64,000 bases of DNA, taken from the NCBI GenBank assembly GCA_037176725.1, contig JAZBRS010000023.1, forward strand, positions 22,315,001 through 22,379,000. The letters are read 5' to 3'. The position numbers and the translations under genes were made by a program. The DNA comes from Posidonia oceanica. Lineage: Eukaryota > Streptophyta > Magnoliopsida > Alismatales > Posidoniaceae. Below, piece by piece: positions 11,020 through 22,853 of the stretch. Within the stretch, counting starts at the first letter, position 1. The number at the start of each line of letters is the position of its first letter. The notes under the pieces are model-generated. The model was not told the origin of the DNA, ran no database searches, and was given only the letters and a program-made list of their open reading frames with translations.

Positions 11020-14000
11020 ATGTCCAGTTGCTGCTTAGATGCTCTTGGCCAAGCTCGAAGCCTCTTGCTGCAGTTGGTCATACGACTATGGCACGAAGTC
11101 ACTCTACCGAGGCATCTATTGGGTTGGAAGAAATGGACAGTGTACATAGTGAAGAAGACAAGGGTATTAACGAAGAAGTTGATGCAGAGACATTCAATGA
11201 TAAAAAAATGGTCAGAATTTGTGACAAGCTAATTGAGGTCTTCTTGGTTGACAAACCAAGGACAACTGATTGGAGAAAATTGTTGGCTTTTAGCAAGGAA
11301 TGGGGTAATATTCGCCCTCATTTCTACAAGCGCTGCCAAGTTAGAGCTGATGGTGAGGTTGATCCTGGCATGAAGCACAAATTACTCAGACTTGGAAGAA
11401 AGCTAAAAGAGGTACTTTTCATTTTGTATTAACAAATAGTTGAGTTGCTTAATTGCATACAATTTCTTCTAGTGTACTTATTTCAGTGGCCTTTTATTTA
11501 AGGACTTAAGGGATGAACCCTAAACATTTTCAGTTTGGCAATTGGTATATTCATATGGTAACATAGTAATTTTCCTAAGGTTGATGATGACGTGCAAAGG
11601 CATAATGAGCTCCTGAAAGTGATCAAGTTGGAACCCACTCAAATCACTGAAATCATTAGTAGACGCCGCAAAGATTTCACGAGGGAATTCTTTGAGCATC
11701 TTCACACCGTTGTAGAGTCATACTACGAGACTCCTACTGAACAAAATGGTAAAATTGCGTATCAGACATTATTATTTATCTTACAAAGGCTTATCTGGAA
11801 ATATTGGTATTCTAGTGAAAATTTTAACTACTTGTAATCTTTTGAATATTTTTTAGAGTAATTGACTTGATGGTATCTTAAACTTACACTAAATTTTTAC
11901 TTCAATGGTCTTAACTTCAAAACCATACACTTTGGTGTCTTCAACTTAAGTTTAGTTTTATTGTATACGAAAGTAGCCTAACGGTGTTAAAAGAAATCTT
12001 GTTATAACCGTTATGTCTTTCATTATTTTTTGAGCAATTGATTTGATGATACCATCAATTTACATCAATATTCACTTCATGTTTACATGTTTACTTTTAA
12101 GTTAAGGCCACTGAAGTGAAAATTGGTGTACGTTTACTCTATTTTTTAATCAATAAACTAATAGTCTTATTCTGACACATATCGCTTTGGATAAGGTTTT
12201 GAAGTTTCCTGTGTCAATAAATATTTCAGGAGTATTTATGTTCTTGCATTCATATTATTATGTGATATCCTCTATGCAACACAAGTTCTGAAGACACATC
12301 TTAATCTAGTCTGCATTGAATAAGAGGCTACCTTGAAGGTGAATAGAGTATATGTCCTAATTTACAATTTTATGAAAATATTTGCTAAAAAACATACAAG
12401 TAACCTCATGGATTTATTCGCAATCACTAGGCCAAGCTAGACTTTTGAGACCCTCCCCTGTCCTCTCGTCCTCTCGTTTAGTCGTTTCGTTTCTCTCTCC
12501 TCTTCCTCCACCTAAAATCTAGAGAGAGGAAGAGATCGATCCTCTCAATCGACCAAGATGACGATCTTGTACTCGCTGGTGGGGAGGGGATCGGTGGTGC
12601 TGGTGGAGTTCGGGACGGTGCAAGTGTCGAACGTGGGCGTGGTGGTGAGGCAGATCCTGGAGAGAATCCCTGGCGTGGATGATAGCCATGTCTCCTACTC
12701 CCAGGACCGGTACATCTTCCATGTCAAGCTCACGGACGGCATCACCGTGTTCTGTATGGCCGACGACGCCACCGGACGTAGAATCCCTTTCGCTTTCCTT
12801 GAGGACATTCATGGAAGATTTGTGAAGACTTATAGACGAGCTTGTCATACGGCTCTTGCTTATGCTATGAATGATGAATTCTCTTGAGTGCTAAACCAAC
12901 AGATGGAATATTATTCAAATGATCCTAATGCAGATAGGGTGAACTGTATCAAAGGTGAATTGAGCCAGGTACGCAATATCATGATCAAAAACATTGATAA
13001 AGTTCTGGATAGAGGAGATCGTCTTGAATTACTTGTTGATAAAACTGCAAACATGCAAGGAAATACACACCGTTTCAGAAAGCAAGCTCGGCGCTTCAGG
13101 AGCACTATGTGGTGGAGGAATGTGAAACTCATGGTTATTTTGATTGTCATTCTCCTCATTGTCATATATGTGGCGCTTGCATTCCTCTGCCATGGGGTTA
13201 CACTACCTACCTGTATAAGATGAAGACAGTCATAGTCTCATGTTTGCTTGTGCTTCACCAACCACCAGGTTGTGGCGTCATCCAAGTATTTCGTTGAAGT
13301 GAGAGTGTTCATCACTTCATTGTTCTGATTATTAAATGCTTCCGTGTATAAGCTCCTGTGGCGTTGCCATTTATTTCTCATTGAAAATTCTATATTGTTT
13401 ATAATATGAGGATTTACTAGCAAAAAAAAAAAAAAAAAAACCTCTTTGAGGTCATACAGGAGGTCGGGGGTTCAAACTCCACAGATATCAGCCTGTGTGT
13501 TTTCTAAAAAAAAAGGCCAACATGAACTCATGGATTCTCCACAGATATCAGCCTGTGTGTTACGTCAATTTTGAAGTCACATTCAAGCAGTCAAATATGT
13601 TCTAGGTAATAACATTCGGAAGCACCATTTGAAGCATTCATTATGAATTAGTTCTTAAAGTGCATTTTTTTTTCTTAAAAGAAGAAATATAAACTTCATT
13701 TATTCAGGAAGAACAGGAGATATGTGGGTAATGTATCACTTAGACTGATGGCTGATGGGGTAAGGGAAGGATTATAATTCCTTTTTTTCTTGAAGCAGTG
13801 TGATGGTACTTATCAGAAGATAAATTTTTTGAATTGACCGTATCATTGTTATGGAGCTTGACTAGAAATAGAACTGGAGTCTGGAGAGAGCTTTTGACCT
13901 GACTGTCACTGGAGCTATTTTCTTGAGATGTTAGCAGGACAACTTGTTTTGCACTACCTTATGGATTATAACCTGCATCATGCATCACAATGCATTTGGG

Positions 14001-15804
14001 TCCTTTTGTTAATGATTGTGGGGACCAATTTTTGAAAAAAATCGTTCTCCTTCAAAAGCTAAACTATTTTATGCTAGATTATTTCAATAAGCTAGCTTTT
14101 TGTGTATGTAGAAAACCTTTCGAAAACATTGGTTTCAAAAAACTATGGTAGGTTAGTTTTTTTCTAATTTTTTGAAAAAAAAAACTGGCTTATGGGAATA
14201 ATTGATTCTCTCATAAGCATTGCCAAACACTACGTTAGTCACAGAATTACAGTTTTTACTTAGCAGTGATACCTTAACACTATGCATCTAGGAGTGCAGT
14301 AGTTAACATTTCACCATTTTCGTCCTTTTTTTTCTAATGAAATTTAAAGGAACGACGATGCTCAATACTGACTCAGCATACTTCACAGTGCTATACGTCC
14401 TGACTGCTGCACTGCAAGTTGAGAGATCCTTGGTCTGCATATCTTTTAAGCATGCCAGCTTGATTCATTCATTACAAACTGGTGAGAATACTGGCTTTCA
14501 TTTCATTGCATTTGATCATGCCGTTATTGACCTTTCACTGCCAAGCAACTCAGCATACCAGTTTCAGTGTTTCACAGTGTGATACAGTCCTGACTGCTGC
14601 ACTGCAAGTTCAGATCCTTGGTTTGCATATCCTTTAAGCATGTCAGTTCATTCATTACAAATCCATGATCTATCACCCAAAATGGTGAGAATGCTTTCTT
14701 TCATTCCATTTGCATTTAATGCTACCGTTATTGACCTTTTGCTGCCAAGCAATTGATCACAAAAGGACTTTACTTACCTCTTAGATTTTAGTATTATGAG
14801 TGTTGAAGTTGAAATTGTATTTTTTTTGGGTTCCAAATTTTCTCTTCTTGGTGATGGACCTGTAGTAATCAATTGGAATTTTGTTGCATTAGCTTTGGCA
14901 AAGCTTGGAAACACATGTTTGGCAGCTGTGCAAGCATATGACAGTGCATCCGAGAGCATTGAAGCACTGAACGCTGCAGAGTTAAAGTTCCAGGATATCA
15001 TCGACTCCCCCACTCTTGATGTTGCATGTAAAAAGATAGATACTTTGGCAGAAAAGAAGGAACTTGATTCAGCTCTAATGTTGATGCTCACAAAAGCCTG
15101 GTCAGCAGCCAAAGAGTCTAGTATGGTGAAAGATGAGGTACAATGTTGTTCATTTGCATCCCACTATGTTAGGTCGGCAGCATAATCCTCTTTCACATTT
15201 ATTTTGATTTCATTACAAAGTAATAATTCTTCAGATTATTGCTGTAGCTGTGGTTTGTACTATTCAGATTTTATAAATATTAATATTTTTGGAAACTTGA
15301 TATAAATAACTCTCCTAAATACGTTGAAGTTTGATATTCACCCCTTGATTTTACACAGGCAAAGGACATCTTGTATCATCTGTACATGACTGCAAGAGGC
15401 AATCTTCAGAGACTTATGCCAAAGGAGATTAGGATCTTGAAGTATCTTCTAACAGTTGAGGATCCGGAGGAGAGGACATGTGCACTGAAGGATGCATTTA
15501 CTCCAGGAGATGAAATCGAAGGAAAGGATGTGGATGCTTTATACACGTATGTATCTATTGCATCATATTATTATTGCAAATGTTTTTTCATTAGCTACTC
15601 TCTCTTTCAAGATGCACCTAGTTAAGCTTTGACTTCTTTATTAGGACGCCGGAGACACTATTCACTTGGATTCGAACTGTAGTGGATGCATACCATTTCA
15701 GTAGAGAAGGCACCCTCATCAAGGAAGCTAGAGATCTAATGAACCCAAAAGTTATTAAAAGAATGGAGGAATTGCAGAAACTTATTCAGGACAAGTTCAT
15801 GTGA
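11020..15804 (+). CDS. At4g37920-like chloroplast protein, exons 2-6
   Basis: Exons inferred from open frames, GT..AG boundaries and matching phases: 11020-11411, 11580-11748, 14893-15137, 15359-15546 and 15645-15804. The stop is TGA at 15802-15804. Diagnostic segments are KLIEVFLVDKPRTTDWRKLL, ELLKVIKLEPTQITEII, LALAKLGNTCLAAVQAYDS, MLMLTKAWSAAKES, HLYMTARGNLQRLMPKEIRI, CALKDAFTPGDEIEGKDVDA and VVDAYHFSREG. The exon pair around the large third intron joins one base plus two bases into an alanine codon. I recognise it as the conserved plant family annotated 'uncharacterized protein At4g37920, chloroplastic', sometimes called endoribonuclease E-like. The biochemical function is not established, and no catalytic motif is visible. 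The protein is mostly helical and soluble, with no membrane segment seen. All exons look intact. Intron 3 (11749-14892) holds a VAMP retrocopy. Confidence 0.85.
12440..13440 (+). pseudogene. Processed retrocopy of a VAMP71-type R-SNARE
   Basis: An intronless VAMP71-like (VAMP711/713/714 group) coding sequence runs 12558-13223. It has a longin domain from residue 1 to about 108 (SYSQDRYIFHVK, RRIPFAFLEDIH), an R-SNARE region (about 125-185, VLDRGDRLELLVDKTANMQ) and a C-terminal membrane anchor (about 190-212) followed by FLCHG. The frame is continuous except for TGA at 12885-12887, where the family has Arg (a CGA to TGA change, as expected from methyl-CpG decay). Upstream, 12440-12557 looks like a pyrimidine-rich 5' UTR. 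Downstream, a 3' UTR-like stretch ends in A19 at 13422-13440. Absence of introns, a poly-A tail and a position inside an intron of another gene all indicate retroposition of an mRNA. Clear target-site duplications were not found. VAMP71 proteins mediate fusion at the vacuole; this copy would give only a truncated longin domain. Confidence 0.85.
13441..13562. repeat. 24-bp direct repeat pair beside the retrocopy tail
   Basis: CTCCACAGATATCAGCCTGT with following gtgt occurs at 13477-13500 and again, exactly, at 13537-13560. The first copy is preceded by gaggtcgggggttcaaactc, which looks like a tRNA-type B box and could be a SINE fragment. No matching A box was found. Confidence 0.45.
14376..14758 (+). 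repeat. Direct duplication of about 180 bp within intron 3
   Basis: Two diverged tandem copies share cctgactgctgcactgcaag, gcatatc(t/c)tttaagcatg, ttcattcattacaaa, ccgttattgacctt and gctgccaagcaa blocks. They begin near 14376 and 14568. The duplication lies in intron 3, after the retrocopy and just before the exon at 14893. Confidence 0.65.
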
Positions 15805-16567
15805 ACTTTCAAGTGTTCAAAAAGCTCAAAGTCCACTTGCAGAATATAAAACTCGGAGACAAGGGCCTCAATACTCTAGTTCTGTTTATACGATTCCCTG
15901 CCCAAGTAAGGACCTTCTATATTGGAGGAATGCTACCGTCCTCAAGAATCATGGCCAATGAGATCATACCTTGTACACTAGTGAAAATTGTACTGACCTT
16001 TATGGTCCCTTCTGTCAGATATCAGATTCATATTAATACAAATGATACCATGTATATATTTGTTTAAGATCAAGGCACCTCAGAAGATTTATTATATTGA
16101 ATTGTGCTCCTTATGATTGTATTCATCATTCATGATGGATGCGATAAAAGCTTCTAAAGAAGTTTGGGCATATACTTAAAATCATTATCGTAGAGAAAAG
16201 AAACATTATATATAATTCATCGATTGATTTACCAGTCAATCGAATCTTACACTTACATGGGCAATTGTATGTTGCATTGTCCCGGACAAAGATAGCTACT
16301 ACAATTAAGATGCTTATGAAACCTACCAATGCTAAAGATTAATAGAAAAAATTGCTACGGATATCGTGTATCGGAACTTTCTATTTAATATTCTATTTTT
16401 TCGACTTCTTTTAAAATTTTGCATTTTAAACTAAGTATTTTTATTACATGTAGGAACAACGGATTCTAAAATCATATCCGGTTTTTAGCATATTGTGGGA
16501 TGAATCATGAAACCTACTCAAGTAGTCGAGCTAACCAAGAATCGTGGATTTTACAACTTTCTTCTTA
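15805..16567. other. 3' flank of the At4g37920-like gene
   Basis: Probable 3' UTR followed by AT-rich intergenic sequence. No further gene was recognised. Confidence 0.45.
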
Positions 16568-16862
16568 AGTCCTGTTTGGTAAAGATTTTGGGTTTACAGA
16601 TAATCTTAGAATCTTGATATAACCACTAATTAAGCCAAATACCCATTGAAATGATAGAGTGTACACATTAACAGAGATAAAATTGATTATGTTTTTATAC
16701 TTTGTTTGAGAATCCAACTTTAGATTGATTATAGAAGAATCTATTTTTTACACCAAACAGATTTTACATCCATAATCTTATAACTATTCCACTTCAACTT
16801 ATATGCACAGAATCAAGATTCTACATCTAAAATCTATTCCAAAATTTTTACCAAATGATGCC
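16568..16862. mobile_element. PIF/Harbinger-type MITE candidate, 295 bp
   Basis: The ends are inverted repeats (AGTCCTGTTTGGTAAAGATT at the left; complement of the right end GGCATCATTTGGTAAAAATT), sharing TTTGGTAAA and the following ATTTTGG. TTA flanks both sides (16565-16567 and 16863-16865). The interior is AT-rich and non-coding. Confidence 0.5.
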
Positions 16863-18080
16863 TTAGTTTAAAACCTGGTGGAGTCATATTGAACTCCTCT
16901 TAACCATAAAATTATATTGTCTAAAGAAACATAGGAAGAGGATGATCGATCAAAGTCCAATGATTAGGGGTGTTAGTGGATATTCGAAATTTGAAAATTT
17001 TATCCAAATCCATATTTGAATTCTTGGATTTTATCTGAAAAAAATTTGCCGGAGTGAATTCGAATAAAAAAAAAAATCAGATCGAATACGGATGTTGATA
17101 CATCCGATTCGAAAAAATATCCGTATCTGAAAAAAATATTTGCATATGTATTCGAATCCATCTAATATATAAGTAATTAATTATCTTTATAAATATATTA
17201 GTTTTAATTTTATATTTTTATTTAAGTTTCACATATAACATATGGTTAATTAAACTAATTAATAATATTTATTACCTACATTTAACTATATTTCGGATAT
17301 CCGATATTGGATGTTTAACGGATGTGAATACAGATTTATTCATATTCGGATTTTTTGGTTGGATACAGATGTAGGTGCAAACAAATCAATTATGGCACAA
17401 ATATGAGCATTACCATATCCGTATCTCTTTTTGAAGTACAAATACAAATATCATACGAGTATGAAAAGTGCATATCCATATCCTTAAAAAATGGATATAA
17501 ATACAAATACAATATAGATATTTGATGAAGGGACATGGATAAAAGACAAATATAGTAGAATATCAAGAATTTTGTTATGTCCAAAGCTTCAAATATATGT
17601 AGGTGAATATACTTTACTTAACTAATCATATGAAAATCAATAAATTATGACTATTATCAATAAATACATATATACATATATAGACAAGAGATCAGTTGCA
17701 TCCTCTATCAAACTAACTATTTTGAGGGAAGATGTGACATAGTCGTTAGATGCTAATCCGATGGTTATTATGAAAACCACCATTTTATAGTTAGTGGTTT
17801 TGTGTTTTTTTTTATGCTGAATAAAACTGTTTTAATTATTATATGACGTATAAATTTAGTTTGAATATGGTAACTGTTTTCTGTATATCTTCGTTAATTT
17901 TTTTCCATATTAGACGTGAGTTTGAAGCAACGCACGTCTGAAGTAGTTAGTTAATTATATTTCATATTTTAATTTTTGGAATTTCAAATAACTTCCAAAA
18001 AAATTTGTTAATGTGTGTGATTGGTCGTTACTAGAAGATTATATCATTATAAAATTTCCTTTTTCATTCTAAGATTTGAC
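16863..18080. other. AT-rich intergenic sequence with repeated atccgtatc/ggatat words
   Basis: Segment 16980-17560 is rich in self-complementary words such as ggatatccgatattggat and ccgtatc..gatacgg-like pieces and may be a decayed inverted-repeat transposon. No gene was seen. Confidence 0.35.
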
Positions 18081-18428
18081 TTTCAAATACATGCCAAAAA
18101 TATCTTCTGTATGTGTATTATAATATTTCTATATATAAACTATTTAAGTATTATGAATTTGAAATAACTGCCAAAAATATCTTCTATATGTGTATTCCAA
18201 CATTTCTATAAATAAATTATTTAAATATTCTGAATTTCAAATACATGCCAAAAATATCTTCTGAACGTGTATTACAATATTTCTATATATAAATTGTTTA
18301 AATATTCCAAATTTGAAATAACTGCCCAAAATATTTTCTCTACATGTATTCCAACATTTCTATAAATAAGCTATTTAAATATTTCAAATTTCAAATAACT
18401 GCCAAAAATATCTTCTATATGTGTATTA
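18081..18428. repeat. Tandem array of about 77-bp units
   Basis: Four to five imperfect copies contain tttcaaataactgccaaaaa followed by tatcttctatatgtgtatt, and then ccaacatttctataaataaa or a close variant. They succeed one another at roughly 75-80 base intervals. Confidence 0.65.
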
Positions 18429-18479
18429 ACAATTTGTTATCCCTAGTTGTTATAATTTTGAAATTTCCCTTTAGATTTA

Positions 18480-18690
18480 AAAGATTGAATAGGAACTGTT
18501 TGTATTATCGTGATACTGTTTCGTTAATCTACAGTAATATATACTGAATGGCAACTGTTTATAATATCGTGTTACTGTTTCGTTAATAGGATCTGTTTGT
18601 ATTATCATGATACTGTTTCGTTAATTTACAGTAATATGGACTGTATGACAACTGTTTGTATTATTTTGTTACTGTTTTATTATTATATAG
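18480..18690. repeat. Tandem array of about 50-60-bp units
   Basis: Copies of aactgtttgtattatcgtga followed by tactgtttcgttaat and tacagtaatat recur three to four times with small changes. Confidence 0.6.
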
Positions 18691-18800
18691 TAATATAGTG
18701 TTACCATTAATGTTTATATCATCATGCTGCTTTTTCGTTTCAATATTACTATTATGAATGTAATATTGTTATATACTCTAATGACGTGTTGTTGTGTATA

Positions 18801-18912
18801 GGATTGCATGGATAATATGTCAGATGTTGCTGAACGTCAGCTTACCATTGTTGAAGATAGTGTTATGGATTTATCAGTAATAAATTCGGAATACACACCA
18901 TTTGTAGGGTAA
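18801..18912 (+). pseudogene. Possible first exon of a FAR1-like (transposase-derived) gene, cut off by a retroelement
   Basis: After an acceptor-like tgtatag the frame reads MDNMSDVAERQLTIVEDSVM and continues through an acidic segment to YTPFVG. It ends at an apparent donor G|gtaaat. FAR1/FHY3-related proteins often have an acidic N-terminus ending in (T/P)PxVGMxF before the zinc-finger region. The next element starts about 100 bases on, at 19014, so any remaining exons would be displaced. The match is short and this is tentative. Confidence 0.25.
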
Positions 18913-19013
18913 ATTGATCATACAATTTCCTTTTAGTTCAGTAATACTGTTTACATTTAGTGTTACGAAACTGAATGCATGTATAGAAATGAGATTAATT
19001 TCCATTTAGTGAT

Positions 19014-20873
19014 TGTAGACACCCCATTTTGACTGAATTTAAGTTGACGAATCTCACTTGGAGGAATGAGCTCGGAAGTGGCAGAATCAAACTCTCCACC
19101 CAAACTTAAAACCAGTTTTTTCACAAAAGCTAGCCCAAAACTCCATCCAAACCCTAAAACCCACCTAAACTCACTTAAACCATGCCCAGGCCAATCCTAA
19201 GCCTTAACCCAAACCCTAAACTAAGCTAAAATCCAAAAAATAGCCTTGAAACACCTCTGGGACGTTGGATGCTGGCTAACCCAGCGTCCAACGTTGGACG
19301 CGTTTTGTGCTAGTATCTAACGTTAGACACTGCACCGGCGAGCGTCCAACGCATCGGGATAGCCAGCCCCCTTTGGTTGTCCTCCGCCGCGCCCAGAGCT
19401 GCCCTTCGCCAGCTCCTGCCACCCCACGACCTCATGTCCACTCCTCACTTACTACCCAGTCCCTCCAAACACTAGAAACAAGCCCCACTTACTACCTGTC
19501 CTTGCTGGCCTGCCACCCACGACTCCGCCGGCCACTTGCACCTCACAGCCCCTCTCCACTGTCCAACCGACCTGTCCTCTCCGGCCTGCAACACACTAAC
19601 TCCCTGCCATGCACCTGCACCACTGACAAACCTTCAGCACTTACCCCCCTGCACTTCTCCTTCCTCCTCAGTGGTGCCACAACCCAACGGCAACCCAACA
19701 CACGTAGAGGAGCCCAACTCCTCCAGAATTCTCTCCACCACTCCAGAACCCACCAGAGAGTCTGAGAGAGCCCCCAGCAATCACCGAATCCTCCTCCTCG
19801 TACGAGAGAACCTCCATAGTAGCCTAGCCCCATCGTCCAAGCTCACTATCCATCTCGCCGGCCGGCCGCACATAATTCTTCCGAGCCACACACAGGTAAT
19901 TTCCTCTCCTCGGTGCGCTCCTCATCTCCTTCCTCATCTTAGCAACGCTCCACAGCCAAGCTTCATGGCTTTCCGGCCTCTCAGATGGCTGGAAACGCCT
20001 TGAACGCCAGCGGTGAGAGGGAGGAGGTGGGTGGAGCAATCCATGCATCCATTTCTGGCTTTGAATGCACGGTCATGTTCGTTATTGCATGCTTATGCTT
20101 ACTAGCTATTTAGTTTTCTGTTTTGGATTGATTTGAGCATCGATTCTTGCCGGGAAGTTTCCCGACTTGTTAGAAGTACGAACTGGTGCATCTAATGTTG
20201 GACGTGCCCTACGGCAGCATCCAACGCCTCTGCTATCTTCGCTTAGTTCATTTCTTTGCTGCTGTGGTTTAAATGTTGCTCCATATGCTTTAATATCTTG
20301 CATGCTTTCCCTTATGCATTTAGATGCCATGTTAGGAGTCGTATATCGATTTTTGGCTTGGTTTCCTTCTTCGCATTTTTAATCAGTCTGCCTGGGTGTT
20401 GGACGTGTGGTGATCCAGCGTTTTATGTAGGACACAGGTCATCTTAGCATCTTACACCCCAGTTTGTTATTTTCGCATCCTTGCATCTTATAATCGCTTT
20501 TATTTGAGATGTTTGCCTCCTCCATGTGTGTATGCTGTTATCTAGATCTTCCTTCAGCTATTTGCAGGTTTTGGCATTGCCTTTTCATCAAGTTTGCATG
20601 CTGAGCTTTGTGCCTCTGTCTTCTCTGTGTTGGACGCTGAGTGCTCCAGCGTTTTATGTAAAACACTGGGTACTCAAGCGTTTAACAACCTGTTCTAGCT
20701 TGAACTAGATTTATGCCTGTGATTTGTTCTTTGAATCTTCTTGGCTTCTTATCTGGCTTGTCTAGCATGATCTACATGTCTTCTTGTTATCATATTGCAT
20801 TTGCATCACGTTTACATATTCAGTATGCATGCATACCTTTCAAAATCCAAGCTCAGGTATTGGACGTTGGGGA
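19014..20873 (+). repeat. 5' LTR portion of the plus-strand Tat element
   Basis: It starts with TGTAGACACCCC and contains a low-complexity C-rich part (19380-19830, which gives spurious Pro/Ser-rich frames). It also carries several pairs of gttggacg and cgtccaac words (19262, 19288, 20193, 20398, 20631, 20859). The LTR end could not be fixed because another LTR (20874-22401) follows directly. Confidence 0.6.
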
Positions 20874-22401
20874 TGTGGATTTGAGGGAGTGTTCAAGAAG
20901 ATGACTGTGCCTCCACGTACGTCGTCAACTTTTGTTGTGATCGCCACTCACCTTTGGGTAGACAAGACACCTTGGGGAGATTATGAAGATGTAGGTCCTT
21001 GGACCACTAGATCGACGGTTGGATGTCGTCTAGCGGCTCCCTCGTGTTACGTAAGCGTTTCCTTTCCTTCAAAACAAATAAACAAAAACAAGAGATCTAG
21101 ATAAGTTGGTGTGTAGTAAATGATAACAAAGAAGAATAGAGAATAATAGAAACAAATAGATCTAATACTAACCGGGGGTTGTTCCCCGCATACATATGCT
21201 ATGGGTCCTATTTTAAAGAATGCAATATGAAATGTAATGAAAAGGATTGGAAGAAGATACTCCCTTCACCCTCATGCTGTATGCAGTGGAGTGGAAGTGG
21301 AGGCACGGTCGGAGCTCCGGCTAGGCTTGAGATATCTGGGATCGTAGTTGGGTTGTAGTGATCTTTGGGATCTTGGGTTTCTCTGGATTAAGGGTGGAGA
21401 TTAGGGTTTCTGGTTTGGAAACTCTAGCTATTTGAAGGTGGAAGCTCAAAACCCTAAAAACCTAAAGAGCATTTCTCCAAGATAGGTTTTCCTCACAACT
21501 GATCGGGGGTTCAAATACTGACCCATGGGGTCTATTTATAGACTCCAAGGGGGTGTGGGTGGTTAACACATAGAAATTTCTAGAAAAAGTGGCAGTTATG
21601 ACAGTCGCCGCATGGGTAGGCGACTAAGATTAGTAACCGCCCAGTCAAACGTGGAAAATCGTAGGAACGAGGTCACGACTGTTAGTCGCCGGTTGAGTTG
21701 GCGCCTAACGGTTGAGGGGATCGTGGGAAATAACCGTGAAAAAGCGGTTCAAAGGAGGTCATGATCATTAGTCGCCAGTTGAGTTGGCGCCTAATGGTTG
21801 AGGACTCGTGGGAGATAACCGTTGCAGTTCCACGACCGCTTAGTCGCCGGTTGAGTTGGCGCCTAAGGGTTGAGGGGATCGTGGGGCAATAACCGCCAAA
21901 ACAACTATTAGAGGCAGTTAATAGAACCCACGACTGTTAGTCGCCTGCTATGGTAACGCCTTAACTAGTCGCCTGTTGAAAGGGCGCCTATGTTAGTCGC
22001 CTATCGTAAGGGCGCCTGTCAAGGTCGCCTCCACAGATGGCAACTAGTAAGCTACGATCATTTCTAGCCCTAGCTTTTAGGTTTTGCCTAGAGAAAACAA
22101 GATAAAAGGCCGGGAAACTTCAGATATCGAATGAAATCATAAAAACATCTTCTTTGACTCAAATCTGCCACGGATTTGAGTGGGATAAAGTGTGCTCAAG
22201 GTACTCGGACTTGCCACGAGTCTGAGTGCGTCAGCTCTGCTACAGCCAACAACCTTAAGTCAAGTAGGATCAAGCATTGTTTTTAAGCAGATAATGAAAA
22301 CTCTGGAAAATATGTTATTAAACCTTAGTTGTGTGATCTAGGTACCTCAGAAGTTCCTATCCTCTATGAACTCTGGGAAATGCGAAAATGGGATATCTAC
22401 A
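20874..22401 (-). repeat. Isolated LTR of a second Tat family (1.5 kb)
   Basis: This segment is closely similar over its whole length to 49930-51435, from tgtggattt to gggatatctaca. The second copy is next to a polypurine tract at its right end, so both are read on the minus strand and begin TGTAGATATCC. No polypurine tract adjoins this copy, so it is a solo LTR or a recombinant end. Clear five-base flanking duplications are not seen. It contains the AGTCGCC..GGCGACT hairpin units. Confidence 0.7.
21595..22045. repeat. AGTCGCC/GGCG(A/C)CT hairpin units in the LTR
   Basis: Six or more units have AGTCGCC, a spacer of about 9 bases, then GGCGACT or GGCGCCTAA. For example, AGTCGCCgcatgggtaGGCGACT near 21604 is a perfect stem-loop. 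Related units occur at 50640-51080 in the second copy of the LTR. Confidence 0.65.
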
Positions 22402-22402
22402 G

Positions 22403-22853
22403 TACCGAGCGTGATTACACACCTCTAGTCGAACCACTGAGTGTCATCTTCCCCCAGGTTGAGTCACTTTTGAAGCTCCCGGCTGTTCGTCCGTCATCGG
22501 ATCCCCCTCCGCGGTGGCATGATACGAATCAGTTCTGCAGTTTCCATCGAACCACGGGGCACTTGTCGGATGATTGCCTCACTCTGTGGGATGCCATTCA
22601 GTGCTTCATTGATCGAAAGACCATCAGCATCGTTGCATGGGAGGCAGCACCAACACCAACACATGCGCATGCACCTACACTTGCACAAGCACACCTTAGT
22701 GTAGCCGACCCTTCCTCTTCTGAGTCTGTAGGCTCCGAAGATGTCAGAACCTTGGGGGTCTTCTCCCTCACTCCAGTCTTCTTTGAGTCTAGATCTGCCC
22801 TGGTGGATCCCTTCGATCCCATCGGCGCAATCTCCTTTGTCCACTTTTCCTAG
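22403..22853 (+). pseudogene. Tat-lineage gag remnant with zinc knuckle
   Basis: The frame reads ERDYTPLVEPLSVIFPQVES, then PPPRWHDTNQFCSFHRTTGH and LSDDCLTLWDAIQCFID. The CxFHRxxGHxxxxC zinc motif followed by a (D/E)xI..FI helix is characteristic of the C-terminal gag of Tat/Ogre retrotransposons. The upstream gag is replaced by the LTR ending at 22401. Downstream the frame becomes low-complexity (THAHAPTLAQAH) and ends at 22853, so only a gag C-terminus survives. Confidence 0.75.

Noticed and set aside
19307..20003. Plus-strand frames of about 150 codons in the LTR
   Set aside because: C-rich, low-complexity LTR sequence. The frames overlap each other and show no domain.
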